Source of the DNA: Sphingobacterium prati
Lineage (GTDB): Bacteria; Bacteroidota; Bacteroidia; Sphingobacteriales; Sphingobacteriaceae
Direction: 5' to 3'
Length of the DNA stretch: 64,000 nt
NCBI RefSeq assembly: GCF_013167215.1
Contig: NZ_JABJWY010000037.1
Coordinates: 289,130 to 353,129, forward strand
Both the position numbers and the translations under genes were made by a program. The notes below the pieces were generated by a model that did no database searches, was not told where the DNA came from, and was given only the letters and a program-made list of their open reading frames with translations. Positions 53,723-61,610 of the stretch are shown in pieces (position 1 is the stretch's first letter; each line of letters begins with the position of its first letter).

Positions 53723-54790
53723 ATGAAAAATAAAAAGACAATTCTAATCATTGAAGACAATATTGATATTAGAGAGGGAACAACGGAGATTTTGGAGTTG
53801 ACTGGACGGTATGATATCATTACAGCTGAGAACGGCCGAATAGGCGTTGATTTGGCAACCCGACATATTCCTGATTTAATTCTCTGTGATATTATGATGC
53901 CCGAATTGGATGGTTATGGTGTACTGTTTATGTTAAGTAAAATAGAGCGTACTTCAAAAATTCCTTTTATTTTTCTGACCGCCAAAGCCGAACGCGCGGA
54001 TATGCGCAAGGCAATGGAGATGGGAGCTGACGATTACCTGACCAAGCCTTTTGATGATGTCGAACTGATGAACGCAATTGAAGTTCGGTTGAAAAAACAC
54101 GAACAGCTGTCTGCCGAGGCGCCAGAAGATTACGATTTACAGCTGAGTGCAGAAGAGCAAGTTTTATTACTTCAGGAATTGATCACCAACTCTCGGGTGA
54201 AAGCAGTAAAAAAGAAACAGTCAATCTTTGAAAAGGACGATTCGCCTACGTATGTTTACTATGTGAAATCTGGGCAGATTCGAAGCTTTAAAACGTATAA
54301 AGATGGACGTGAGCTATCCACTGGCATCTTTATAGAAGGTAATTATTTTGGCTATGGATCTGTCCTATTGAATGAAAACTACGAAGATTATGCAGAAGCT
54401 GTTGAGCCGAGTGAAATTATTTTAATCCCCAAAGATGCTTTTTTGGAACTCTTATGGAAAAAACCAGCAATAGCCAGCAAGTTTATTAAATTGCTTTCCA
54501 TAGACCTCCGTGAAAAAGAAGAACAATTGTTGGGGTTCGCATACCATTCTGTCCGCAAACGTGTCGCCAATGCATTAATCAGTGTGGCCGAAAAAAGTGG
54601 AGTTAATATCAATGAGGTTAATACCTGTTCAATTGATATCACTAGAGATGGGATTGCTTCGATAGCGGGTACGGCAAATGAAACAGTGTCCCGTATGCTT
54701 TCTGATTTTAGAGAGGAAAAGTTGATCTCGAAAGAAAAAGGAAAGATTTATATCAATTCCATTAAAAACCTGCGCGATGTAAAACAGTGA
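53723..54790 (+). CDS. Response regulator fused to a Crp/FNR-type DNA-binding protein
   Basis: 355 aa. A receiver domain (1-125) has E11-D12, phosphoacceptor D56 in LCDIMMPELDG, T86 and K108 (YLTKPF). A cNMP-binding-type beta-barrel (about 145-265; QSIFEKDDSPTYVYYVKSGQ; STGIFIEGNYFGYG) follows, then a Crp-type winged helix (about 275-350). Its recognition helix is TANETVSRMLSDF, giving the E-x-x-S-R (E320, S323, R324) of FNR/FixK, which selects TTGAT-N4-ATCAA sites. The FNR [4Fe-4S] cysteines are absent, so the receiver, not oxygen directly, should control it. In rhizobia FixJ and FixK are separate proteins; here both activities are in one chain, encoded 152 nt after the FixL-like kinase. Confidence 0.9.
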   Translation: MKNKKTILIIEDNIDIREGTTEILELTGRYDIITAENGRIGVDLATRHIPDLILCDIMMPELDGYGVLFMLSKIERTSKIPFIFLTAKAERADMRKAMEMGADDYLTKPFDDVELMNAIEVRLKKHEQLSAEAPEDYDLQLSAEEQVLLLQELITNSRVKAVKKKQSIFEKDDSPTYVYYVKSGQIRSFKTYKDGRELSTGIFIEGNYFGYGSVLLNENYEDYAEAVEPSEIILIPKDAFLELLWKKPAIASKFIKLLSIDLREKEEQLLGFAYHSVRKRVANALISVAEKSGVNINEVNTCSIDITRDGIASIAGTANETVSRMLSDFREEKLISKEKGKIYINSIKNLRDVKQ

Positions 54791-54860
54791 TCGTTCACTT
54801 AACAATTAAAGCAAATAGATTGGCCTGAAGCTGCTTCGGATCATTTAAATCTTACATACA

Positions 54861-54900
54861 AAAAAGGGCGTCCCCGAATTCACGGGGGACGCCCTTTTTG
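54861..54900 (+). terminator. Strong Rho-independent terminator
   Basis: GC-rich stem AAAAAGGGCGTCCCC (54861-54875) with GGGGACGCCCTTTTT (54885-54899) and a 9-nt loop. It closes the kinase/regulator unit. Confidence 0.88.
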
Positions 54901-54908
54901 CATAATTG

Positions 54909-54920
54909 TGATATATATCA
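54909..54920. promoter_or_regulatory. FNR/FixK-type operator TGAT-N4-ATCA
   Basis: TGATATATATCA is a perfect palindrome matching the core of TTGAT-N4-ATCAA (only the outermost bases differ). It lies about 66 bp before the predicted start of transcription of the operon, a class-I activator spacing. The regulator encoded just upstream has the matching ExxSR recognition helix. Confidence 0.6.
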
Positions 54921-54966
54921 TTGTTAGGTATGGTCATGTATCATGTTTTTGGGCCTAGCTATGATT

Positions 54967-54974
54967 TACTTTTG
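54967..54974 (+). promoter_or_regulatory. Promoter -7 element of the hemN-ccoIS operon
   Basis: TACTTTTG at 54967-54974 fits TAnnTTTG and lies 42 nt before the first ATG. The expected -33 TTG is absent, as would suit an activator-dependent promoter. Confidence 0.5.
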
Positions 54975-55016
54975 TTATTAGGATAAACTTATATAGGGTT
55001 GATTGTAGCGTTCAAA

Positions 55017-55436
55017 ATGAAAGTAGTTGTATATAATGTGAGATCATTTGAAAAAGAGTTTTGGGCATTGGCCAATGCAAAACAGCATGATCTAACCTTG
55101 ATTTCAAATGGATTAAATCTTGAAACGCAAAATTACGCGCGCGGAAAGGATGCGGTTGTCATCTCTGGGGGAGATATTTTGGATGGCAAAATGCTACTTA
55201 ATTTAAAAGAATTAGGAATCAACAGAATTATGACAAGAAGTAAGCATACATCCCATATTGATTTGGTAAAAGCGGGTGATCTGAGAATTCAGATTGCCAA
55301 TGCGCCTTTTGAGGATCAAAGCCCAAAAGGACTGGCAGAACAGACTGTTCGGAATCTCAATCTTTGGGGAATAGAAAAATGTGTCGGGAAAGCTTGCTGT
55401 TGTTTAAATGATTGTGCAAAAAATAATTTTCAATGA
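55017..55436 (+). CDS. Stand-alone D-lactate-dehydrogenase N-terminal-like domain with a cysteine cluster
   Basis: 139 aa. Residues 1-118 align with the N-terminal (flavodoxin-like, substrate) half of D-2-hydroxyacid dehydrogenases: MKVVVYNVRSFEKEFWALAN, then GKDAVVISGGD, then MTRSKHTSHIDLVKAGDL and GLAEQTVRNLNLW, matching the D-LDH order YSTK-Y..EF..., R-x-x-G-x-x-x-x-DL and AEHTV. The NAD-binding domain (GxGxxG) and catalytic Arg/Glu/His are missing, so it is not a dehydrogenase. The C-terminus KCVGKACCCLNDCAKNN places five cysteines (122, 127-129, 133) in a metal- or redox-ready cluster. It overlaps hemN by 4 nt and is first in the hemN-ccoI-ccoS operon. An upstream TTG at 54999 is less likely than the ATG. 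Confidence 0.8.
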   Translation: MKVVVYNVRSFEKEFWALANAKQHDLTLISNGLNLETQNYARGKDAVVISGGDILDGKMLLNLKELGINRIMTRSKHTSHIDLVKAGDLRIQIANAPFEDQSPKGLAEQTVRNLNLWGIEKCVGKACCCLNDCAKNNFQ

Positions 55437-56803
55437 GTACACAAGAAAAATCTATGGAGGAATTGGTGCAGAAATATAATGTTGCTGCGCCACGGTATAC
55501 GAGTTATCCAACAGTTCCATTTTGGGACGAGAGAACATTTTCTACCGAAGCTTGGAAGGATCAAGTATACCGTACTTTCCAGCAGTCAAAAGATAAGGGA
55601 CTGAGCCTATATATACACCTTCCTTTTTGCGAAAGTCTATGCACCTACTGTGGCTGTAATACGCGTATCACAAAAAATCATCAGGTTGAACTACCGTATA
55701 TCACCTCTCTCTTGAAAGAGTGGGAGATGTATTTGGCAGTTTTCAATGGTGAAAAACCTTTGTTGTCAGAAATACACCTGGGGGGTGGCACGCCTACATT
55801 TTTTCAGCCCGAAAACCTGAAATTATTGATTGAAGGAATTCTAAAACATGTCAATGTAGCGGCGGAAAGCTGTTTTTCATTCGAAGCGCATCCAGCCAAT
55901 ACCAAAACCGCACATCTTCAAATCCTTTTTGATCTGGGGTTTCGCCGTCTGAGTTTGGGTATACAGGATTTTGATCCGTTGGTGCAGTTTATGATTAATA
56001 GGCATCAGTCTTTTGAAGAGGTGGAAGAGGTGATGCTGAATGCGAGGAAAATCGGATTTGATTCTATTAATTTCGACTTGATCTATGGATTGCCCAGGCA
56101 GACCATAGCATCGGTACGGGATACTATTGAAAAATCCATGCTGCTGGGGCCGGATCGCATATCGTTTTATAGTTATGCGCATGTACCTTGGTTAAAACCT
56201 GGGCAGCGGCATTATACGGAGGCTGACTTGCCGAAAGGTACTGCTAAATTAGCACTGTATAATCTTGGAAAAAGGATGATCCTGGCAAAGGGGTATGCAG
56301 ATATTGGCATGGATCATTTTGCAAAAAAAGAGGATGAGCTTTATTTAGCTTTCCAACAGGAACGTTTGCACCGCAATTTTATGGGGTATGCAGATCGGTT
56401 TAGCCCATTGTTGATCGGTATTGGCGTGTCTTCGATTAGCGATGCTTGGGGTGGCTTCGCTCAGAATGTGAAAACTGTTGAGGAATACCACAAACTGATC
56501 TCCTCGGGCGTATTGCCAGTTGTAAAGGGGCATATACTCAACCGGGAAGATCTGATCATAAGGCGTTATATCCTTGATATGATGTGTAAAGGTAAAGTAC
56601 GTTTGAATCCTACATCCTATTTAGCGGAACAGATTATGGAAGAGTTGTCAACATTGGTTCAAGACGGTTTAGTCTGCATTGAGAACGACCTGATTCGATG
56701 CACTGCTACAGGACGTTCGTTTTTACGGAATATCTGTATGGCTTTTGACCAGCGTTTGTTGAATCTTCGTTCAAAAACGCAATTATTTAGTGAAGCGATT
56801 TAA
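55433..56803 (+). CDS. hemN: Oxygen-independent coproporphyrinogen III oxidase
   Basis: Radical-SAM enzyme of 456 aa that decarboxylates coproporphyrinogen III to protoporphyrinogen IX without oxygen, supplying heme under low oxygen. The [4Fe-4S] motif is YIHLPFCESLCTYCGC (C66, C70, C73), followed by GGGTPTF and the HemN-type C-terminal domain with NFMGYADRF, the longer HemN form rather than short HemW. The Tyr before the cysteines (Y60) is in place. Translationally coupled to the D-LDH-like gene (4-nt overlap) and 8 nt before ccoI. Expression by an oxygen-responsive regulator would be sensible. Confidence 0.94.
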   Translation: MSTQEKSMEELVQKYNVAAPRYTSYPTVPFWDERTFSTEAWKDQVYRTFQQSKDKGLSLYIHLPFCESLCTYCGCNTRITKNHQVELPYITSLLKEWEMYLAVFNGEKPLLSEIHLGGGTPTFFQPENLKLLIEGILKHVNVAAESCFSFEAHPANTKTAHLQILFDLGFRRLSLGIQDFDPLVQFMINRHQSFEEVEEVMLNARKIGFDSINFDLIYGLPRQTIASVRDTIEKSMLLGPDRISFYSYAHVPWLKPGQRHYTEADLPKGTAKLALYNLGKRMILAKGYADIGMDHFAKKEDELYLAFQQERLHRNFMGYADRFSPLLIGIGVSSISDAWGGFAQNVKTVEEYHKLISSGVLPVVKGHILNREDLIIRRYILDMMCKGKVRLNPTSYLAEQIMEELSTLVQDGLVCIENDLIRCTATGRSFLRNICMAFDQRLLNLRSKTQLFSEAI

Positions 56804-56811
56804 TTAGCGGT

Positions 56812-59205
56812 ATGGCAGAAACTAAGGAAGAAATAAACCTGACCGAGATATGTTTCCATTGTGGAGACAAAATCGAAGAAACAGGATATCACCTTGACGA
56901 TCATGATTTTTGCTGTCTGGGATGCCAAACCGTATATCAGGTTTTACAAGATGGCGGCATGCAACAATATTATCGTTATAATCAGCATCCGGGAAAATCC
57001 AATAAAACAACGCAGGAGGACTTTTCGTACTTGGATGAACCACAAGTTGCAGCTAAATTAGTGGATTTTCAGGATGAAAAGATGACTATCATTACCTTTT
57101 ATATTCCCGCTATTCATTGTAGTTCATGTATTTGGCTCCTTGAAAATCTTTATAAATTAAACCCAAACGTTCTGCAGTCCCGCGTGGACTTTATGAAAAA
57201 ACAGGCTAGTATTACCTTTAATCATACTTTACTTTCCTTAAAAGACTTAGTACATCTATTGGTGGATATTGGTTATAATCCTAAGATTACTTTACAGGAT
57301 GTCATTAAAGAGGGGAATAAAAATAACTTAAATCCTTTGGTTGCCAAAATTGCCGTAGCCGGATTTTGTTTCGGAAATTCGATGTTATTCAGTTTTCCGG
57401 ATTACTTTGGTATGGGTGTATTTGAAAAGGAGTATGCCAGTTTTTTCGGTTACATTAATTTAGCTTTTGGTGTACCAGTTTTGTTGTATTGTGCTTCAGG
57501 TTATTTTAAGTCAGCCTATGTTAGTTTAAAACAAAAGAGATTAAACCTTGATGTTCCATTAGCCTTGGGAATATTAATACTATTTCTACGTTCTGCTTTC
57601 GAGGTAATAACACAAACGGGAGCGGGTTTTACGGATACCCTATGTAGTCTAGTATTCTTTATTCTCATTGGAAAGTGGGTACAACAGCGGACATATTACC
57701 ATATTTCTTTTGAACGTGATTATCGGAGTTATTTTCCCGTTGCAGTCACTGTGCTTAATGAGCTCGGAGACAAACCTGTGCAATTGGCCGATATTCGTGT
57801 TGGGGATCGTATCCTTGTCCGTAACAATGAGATTATTCCAGCAGATGCCATATTGCTAAAAGGTGATGCAGCGATTGATTTTAGTTTTGTAACCGGGGAA
57901 TCAAGTCCTGTAAGTAAAACATTAGGGGAGATTGTTTATGCCGGAGGTCGACAGACTGGAGAGGCGATAGAACTGGAGGTCATTAAGCCGATTTCACAAT
58001 CCTATCTAACCAAATTATGGAATAATGAAAACTATAAAGATTATGACAAGCATTTTCAGACTTTTGTCAACTTTATAAGTAAATATTTTACTGTTGTTTT
58101 ATTGGCTATCGCTCTTTTTGCAGCACTATATTGGGCTGTAGATGAAAATGCCAATAGGGCTTGGGGGGCTTTTACGGCAGTGCTCATTATCGCATGTCCT
58201 TGCGCATTGGCGTTGAGCTCTCCATTTACCCTATCTGCGGCATTAAGTATTTTCGATAGAAACAAGTTCTACGTCAAAAATACAGCAGCGATCGAACAGA
58301 TGGCTATGATAGATACAATCGTCTTTGATAAAACGGGAACCATTTCTTCACCAAAAGCAACATCAATTTATTTTGAGGGTACACTTACCACAAATGAAAA
58401 AATGCTGCTCAACGCAGTGTGCCGAAATTCCAGTCATCCCTTGAGCAGGGAGATCGTAAAATGGCTGGACGTGTCATCGGATATTGCTGTGTGGAATTTT
58501 AAGGAATATCCGGGAAAAGGAATGGAAGCAGCGCTTGAAGGACAAATCGTCAAAATCGGGAGTGCCAATTTTTTAAATATAGAAAATACCAAGATCGATG
58601 GATCTGTTGTATTCATACGCATTGGTGAAGAATTAAAAGGATATTTTACAATGGAACAAGCGTGGAGAACTGGTCTGTCCGCTTTGATCGAAGATTTCAA
58701 ACCTCATTATGGTCTTCATCTGATATCTGGTGATAATGACCGTCGATTGGATGCGCTAAAATTAATTTTTCCATCGAATGCTTGTTTAATGTTCAATCAA
58801 TCGCCAATGGAAAAACTTGGACGTATTCAACGATTTCGACAAGGGGAGAAATATGTTTGTATGATCGGGGATGGATTAAATGATGCCGGTGCGCTGCGTA
58901 AAGCTGATTTGGGAATTGCCGTAAGTGATGATATCAATAACTTTTCGCCTGGATGTGACGCGATTCTCGATGGCGAATCATTTGGAAAATTATCAAATTT
59001 CTTTGCTTTCAGTAAGGATGCTGTGAAAGTAATCCATATGAGTTTTGCTATCTCCTTACTTTATAATGTAATCGGGCTGAGTTTTGCTGTTCAGGGGATT
59101 ATGTCGCCCTTATTCGCGGCCATCTTAATGCCTATCAGTACAGTTACGATTATCTCATTTACCAGCTTAATGACAAGATGGTATGCAAAACGTCATAAAC
59201 TATAG
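56812..59205 (+). CDS. ccoI: Copper-transporting P-type ATPase CcoI (FixI)
   Basis: P1B-type ATPase of 797 aa that delivers copper for the CuB centre of cbb3 cytochrome oxidase. The N-terminus carries a cysteine-rich metal region (CFHCGDKIEE, DDHDFCCLGCQTVY), then a heavy-metal domain with HCSSCIWLLENL. Membrane helices follow, with the intramembranous CPC motif in IACPCALALSSPF; the phosphorylation site is DKTGT, the TGES variant is TGESSPV, and GDGLNDAG is the hinge motif. Length and the extended N-terminus match FixI/CcoI rather than CopA. Followed after 5 nt by ccoS. Confidence 0.93.
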   Translation: MAETKEEINLTEICFHCGDKIEETGYHLDDHDFCCLGCQTVYQVLQDGGMQQYYRYNQHPGKSNKTTQEDFSYLDEPQVAAKLVDFQDEKMTIITFYIPAIHCSSCIWLLENLYKLNPNVLQSRVDFMKKQASITFNHTLLSLKDLVHLLVDIGYNPKITLQDVIKEGNKNNLNPLVAKIAVAGFCFGNSMLFSFPDYFGMGVFEKEYASFFGYINLAFGVPVLLYCASGYFKSAYVSLKQKRLNLDVPLALGILILFLRSAFEVITQTGAGFTDTLCSLVFFILIGKWVQQRTYYHISFERDYRSYFPVAVTVLNELGDKPVQLADIRVGDRILVRNNEIIPADAILLKGDAAIDFSFVTGESSPVSKTLGEIVYAGGRQTGEAIELEVIKPISQSYLTKLWNNENYKDYDKHFQTFVNFISKYFTVVLLAIALFAALYWAVDENANRAWGAFTAVLIIACPCALALSSPFTLSAALSIFDRNKFYVKNTAAIEQMAMIDTIVFDKTGTISSPKATSIYFEGTLTTNEKMLLNAVCRNSSHPLSREIVKWLDVSSDIAVWNFKEYPGKGMEAALEGQIVKIGSANFLNIENTKIDGSVVFIRIGEELKGYFTMEQAWRTGLSALIEDFKPHYGLHLISGDNDRRLDALKLIFPSNACLMFNQSPMEKLGRIQRFRQGEKYVCMIGDGLNDAGALRKADLGIAVSDDINNFSPGCDAILDGESFGKLSNFFAFSKDAVKVIHMSFAISLLYNVIGLSFAVQGIMSPLFAAILMPISTVTIISFTSLMTRWYAKRHKL

Positions 59206-59210
59206 TTCTT

Positions 59211-59372
59211 ATGGAAATTATGTATATTCTAATTGGTTGCAGTGTCTTATTAGCACTGGTATTTTTATGTGCTTTTTTCTGGGCGAATAAGTCCGGGCAG
59301 CATGATGACACCTATACCCCCTCGGTAAGAATTCTGTTTGATGATGAAACAATAGAGCAAAAGGAAAAATAG
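59211..59372 (+). CDS. ccoS: cbb3-type cytochrome oxidase assembly protein CcoS (FixS)
   Basis: 53 aa. A single N-terminal helix (MYILIGCSVLLALVFLCAFF) is followed by WANKSGQHDDTYTPSVRILF and DDE. The pattern FFWA...GQ.DD...P..RIL.D is the CcoS signature. It sits 5 nt after ccoI, the conserved order. CcoS is needed for cofactor insertion into cbb3 oxidase. In other Bacteroidota ccoNOP usually follows; here it does not. Confidence 0.9.
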   Translation: MEIMYILIGCSVLLALVFLCAFFWANKSGQHDDTYTPSVRILFDDETIEQKEK

Positions 59373-59479
59373 AATAATGTTAACTAAAACGTTATCGTAA
59401 TTAAATCAATTACTTTTTTTTGTAATTAAGGTTATTATCAATAAAATTGGGGATAAATACCAATTTGAAAAAGAAACAC
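59373..59479. promoter_or_regulatory. Short spacer before the uronate genes with a possible LacI-type site
   Basis: 107 bp, AT-rich, with no terminator after ccoS. AAAACGTTAT centred on AACGTT at 59388-59393 has the central CG of LacI-family operators, but its flanks match poorly. It lies before the SDR and uxuA genes, whose regulator is probably the LacI-type protein at 61.6 kb. Confidence 0.3.
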
Positions 59480-60298
59480 ATGAATAATAATCCGTTTTCA
59501 TTAAAAGATAAGGTTGTTGTCATTACGGGTGGTACAGGAATTCTAGGTGAGGCATTTGTAGAAGCGCTAGCTGAGGCAGAAGCAAAAATAGCTATTCTTG
59601 GACGTAATGATCAGATCGGAGCAGAACGCGTAAAACAGGTCGAATCTCTCGGCGGAGAGGCGATATTTGTCGAAGTTGATATCATGGACGAGCAGGATGT
59701 CAGTAGAGCAAAAGATGAGATCCTCGGAAAATGGGGGCGAATCGATGGATTAGTGAATGCTGTCGGCGGAAATATTCCCGGAGCAACAATAGGAGTTGAC
59801 CAGGATCTGTTCGCTAGCAATATTCAGGATACAATTAAAGCGATAGAACTTAATCTCTACGGAACCATTATTCCAACACATATTATTGGCAGGGTAATCG
59901 CAGAGAGCGGAAAAGGAGTAATCGTCAATATTTCGTCCTTGACAGCAAGTCGCCCATTTACAAGAGTGTTGGGCTACACAGTTGCCAAACATGGTATTGA
60001 TGGTTATACAAAATGGATGGCAACGGAACTTGCACAACGTTATGGTGACAAGGTCCGTGTCAATGCCATTGCTCCGGGTGTTTTCCTGACCAAGCAAAAC
60101 AAAAATCTATTGATAAATCCAGATGGGAGTTATAGTGATCGCACCCAGCGGATACTTAGCGGAACACCTTACAACCGATTGGGAGATCCACGGGAGTTAA
60201 AAGGAACTTTAATCTATTTGATGAGCGATGCCTCAGCATTTGTAACCGGAGAAACTGTCTTTGTGGATGGCGGCTTTAATGCATGGTGTGGTGTTTAA
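59480..60298 (+). CDS. SDR-family oxidoreductase, probable D-mannonate oxidoreductase (fructuronate reductase)
   Basis: Short-chain dehydrogenase of 272 aa. NAD-binding GGTGILGEA (about residues 16-24), the NNAG-equivalent NAVGGN, active-site Ser in NISSLTA and catalytic YTVAK (Tyr-x-x-x-Lys), then PG-VFLTKQN and a C-terminal GETVFVDGG. Its position 12 nt before uxuA makes the interconversion of fructuronate and mannonate the likely reaction. ATG 59480 (MNNNPFSLKDKVVV) is used, since the longer 59447 start adds a Lys-rich tail that is not typical. The SDR family fills this step in many Bacteroidota in place of classical UxuB. Confidence 0.82.
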   Translation: MNNNPFSLKDKVVVITGGTGILGEAFVEALAEAEAKIAILGRNDQIGAERVKQVESLGGEAIFVEVDIMDEQDVSRAKDEILGKWGRIDGLVNAVGGNIPGATIGVDQDLFASNIQDTIKAIELNLYGTIIPTHIIGRVIAESGKGVIVNISSLTASRPFTRVLGYTVAKHGIDGYTKWMATELAQRYGDKVRVNAIAPGVFLTKQNKNLLINPDGSYSDRTQRILSGTPYNRLGDPRELKGTLIYLMSDASAFVTGETVFVDGGFNAWCGV

Positions 60299-60310
60299 CG
60301 AAACTTTGAA

Positions 60311-61471
60311 ATGAATAAATTAGAACAAACATGGCGTTGGTACGGTCCCAACGATCCAGTATCCCTACAGGATGTTAAACAGGCTGGTGCAACAGGTATT
60401 GTGACAGCGCTACACCATATTCCTCACGGTGAGGTTTGGCCATTAGCCGATATTCAAGAAAGAAAACGTATTATCGAAGAAGCCGGTTTAGTTTGGTCGG
60501 TGGTAGAGAGCGTAACGGTTCATGAAGAAATTAAGACCAAAGGACCTAAAGTTGATGAATATATCGCTAAATACAACCAGACATTAGCTAATTTGGCGCA
60601 GTGCGGCATTAAAACCGTGTGTTACAATTTTATGCCGGTGCTGGATTGGACCCGAACCCAATTGGATCTGACGATGGCAGACGGCTCAAAGGCGCTTTAT
60701 TTTGACTGGATTGACCTTGCTCTTTTTGATATCTTTATTTTAAAACGGGTATCTGCTGAACAGGATTATTCAGAAGATATTGTCAGAAAGGCTACTGAAC
60801 GTTTTAGTACAATTTCCAAACAGCAAAAGGAGAACTTGACAAATGTTGTGCTGATGGGGATTCCAGGGGAAAAAAGTGTAGAGTTGGATGCATTAAAGGC
60901 AAGCATAGATACATATAAACATATAGGAAGGGATGGCTTACGGAGAAATTTGATTTATTTTTTAAATGGAATTTCTGCGCAATGTGAAACCGATGGTATC
61001 CGTATGACGATCCATCCTGACGATCCGCCGTATCCGATTTTGGGTTTACCACGTATTGCGAGTAATGGTGAAGATCTCGAGTATATTTTAGGGGAGGTAC
61101 CTCAACAATTTAATGGTATCTGTTTCTGCACAGGCTCATTAGGAGCCAGCCAGACTAATGATTTACCGGCAATATTGGATCAAGTCAAAGGACGTGTAAA
61201 CTTTGTTCATTTGCGGAATGTAAAGAAAGATGTCATAGGTAGTTTCTATGAAGCAGATCATTTGAATGGAGATGTGAATATGTATAAAATTATGCAAATT
61301 TTGGTCGCTGAGAATCAGTTGAGATCTACTGCTATTCCTTTTAGACCTGATCATGGGCATCAGATGCTGGACGATCTTAATAAAGTGACAAATCCTGGTT
61401 ATTCTGCTATTGGTCGACTGAGAGGTTTGGCTGAATTGCGGGGATTGGAATATGGCATTGCTGGCGAGTAA
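60311..61471 (+). CDS. uxuA: Mannonate dehydratase
   Basis: 386 aa. Dehydrates D-mannonate to 2-keto-3-deoxygluconate in uronate catabolism. It begins with TWRWYGPNDPVSLQDVKQAG, GIVTALHHIPHGEVW, characteristic of UxuA. Other family motifs are CYNFMPVLDWTRT, MTIHPDDPPYPILGLPRI, and the C-terminal FVHLRNVKK and PDHGHQML metal-site motifs. The kdgK/kdgA genes are not in the window, so the pathway is completed elsewhere. Follows the SDR gene by 12 nt and ends at a long terminator. Confidence 0.96.
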   Translation: MNKLEQTWRWYGPNDPVSLQDVKQAGATGIVTALHHIPHGEVWPLADIQERKRIIEEAGLVWSVVESVTVHEEIKTKGPKVDEYIAKYNQTLANLAQCGIKTVCYNFMPVLDWTRTQLDLTMADGSKALYFDWIDLALFDIFILKRVSAEQDYSEDIVRKATERFSTISKQQKENLTNVVLMGIPGEKSVELDALKASIDTYKHIGRDGLRRNLIYFLNGISAQCETDGIRMTIHPDDPPYPILGLPRIASNGEDLEYILGEVPQQFNGICFCTGSLGASQTNDLPAILDQVKGRVNFVHLRNVKKDVIGSFYEADHLNGDVNMYKIMQILVAENQLRSTAIPFRPDHGHQMLDDLNKVTNPGYSAIGRLRGLAELRGLEYGIAGE

Positions 61472-61520
61472 TTCACAATAATGGTCGAATTGTTTGTTTT
61501 CGCGAACAAGAGTACTGCCA

Positions 61521-61586
61521 AATAAAAAAAGACAGTCAGTAGATAATAGTTTTTAGGGTATTATCTACTGACTGTCTTTTTTTATT
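61521..61586. terminator. Bidirectional terminator with a 28-bp perfect stem
   Basis: AATAAAAAAAGACAGTCAGT... at 61521-61548 pairs perfectly with 61559-61586 around a 10-nt loop (GTTTTTAGGG). A/T runs at both ends make it work for uxuA on plus and the LacI-type gene on minus. Confidence 0.9.
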
Positions 61587-61610
61587 CTCCCCATGTGAAA
61601 CGAAGAAGGA

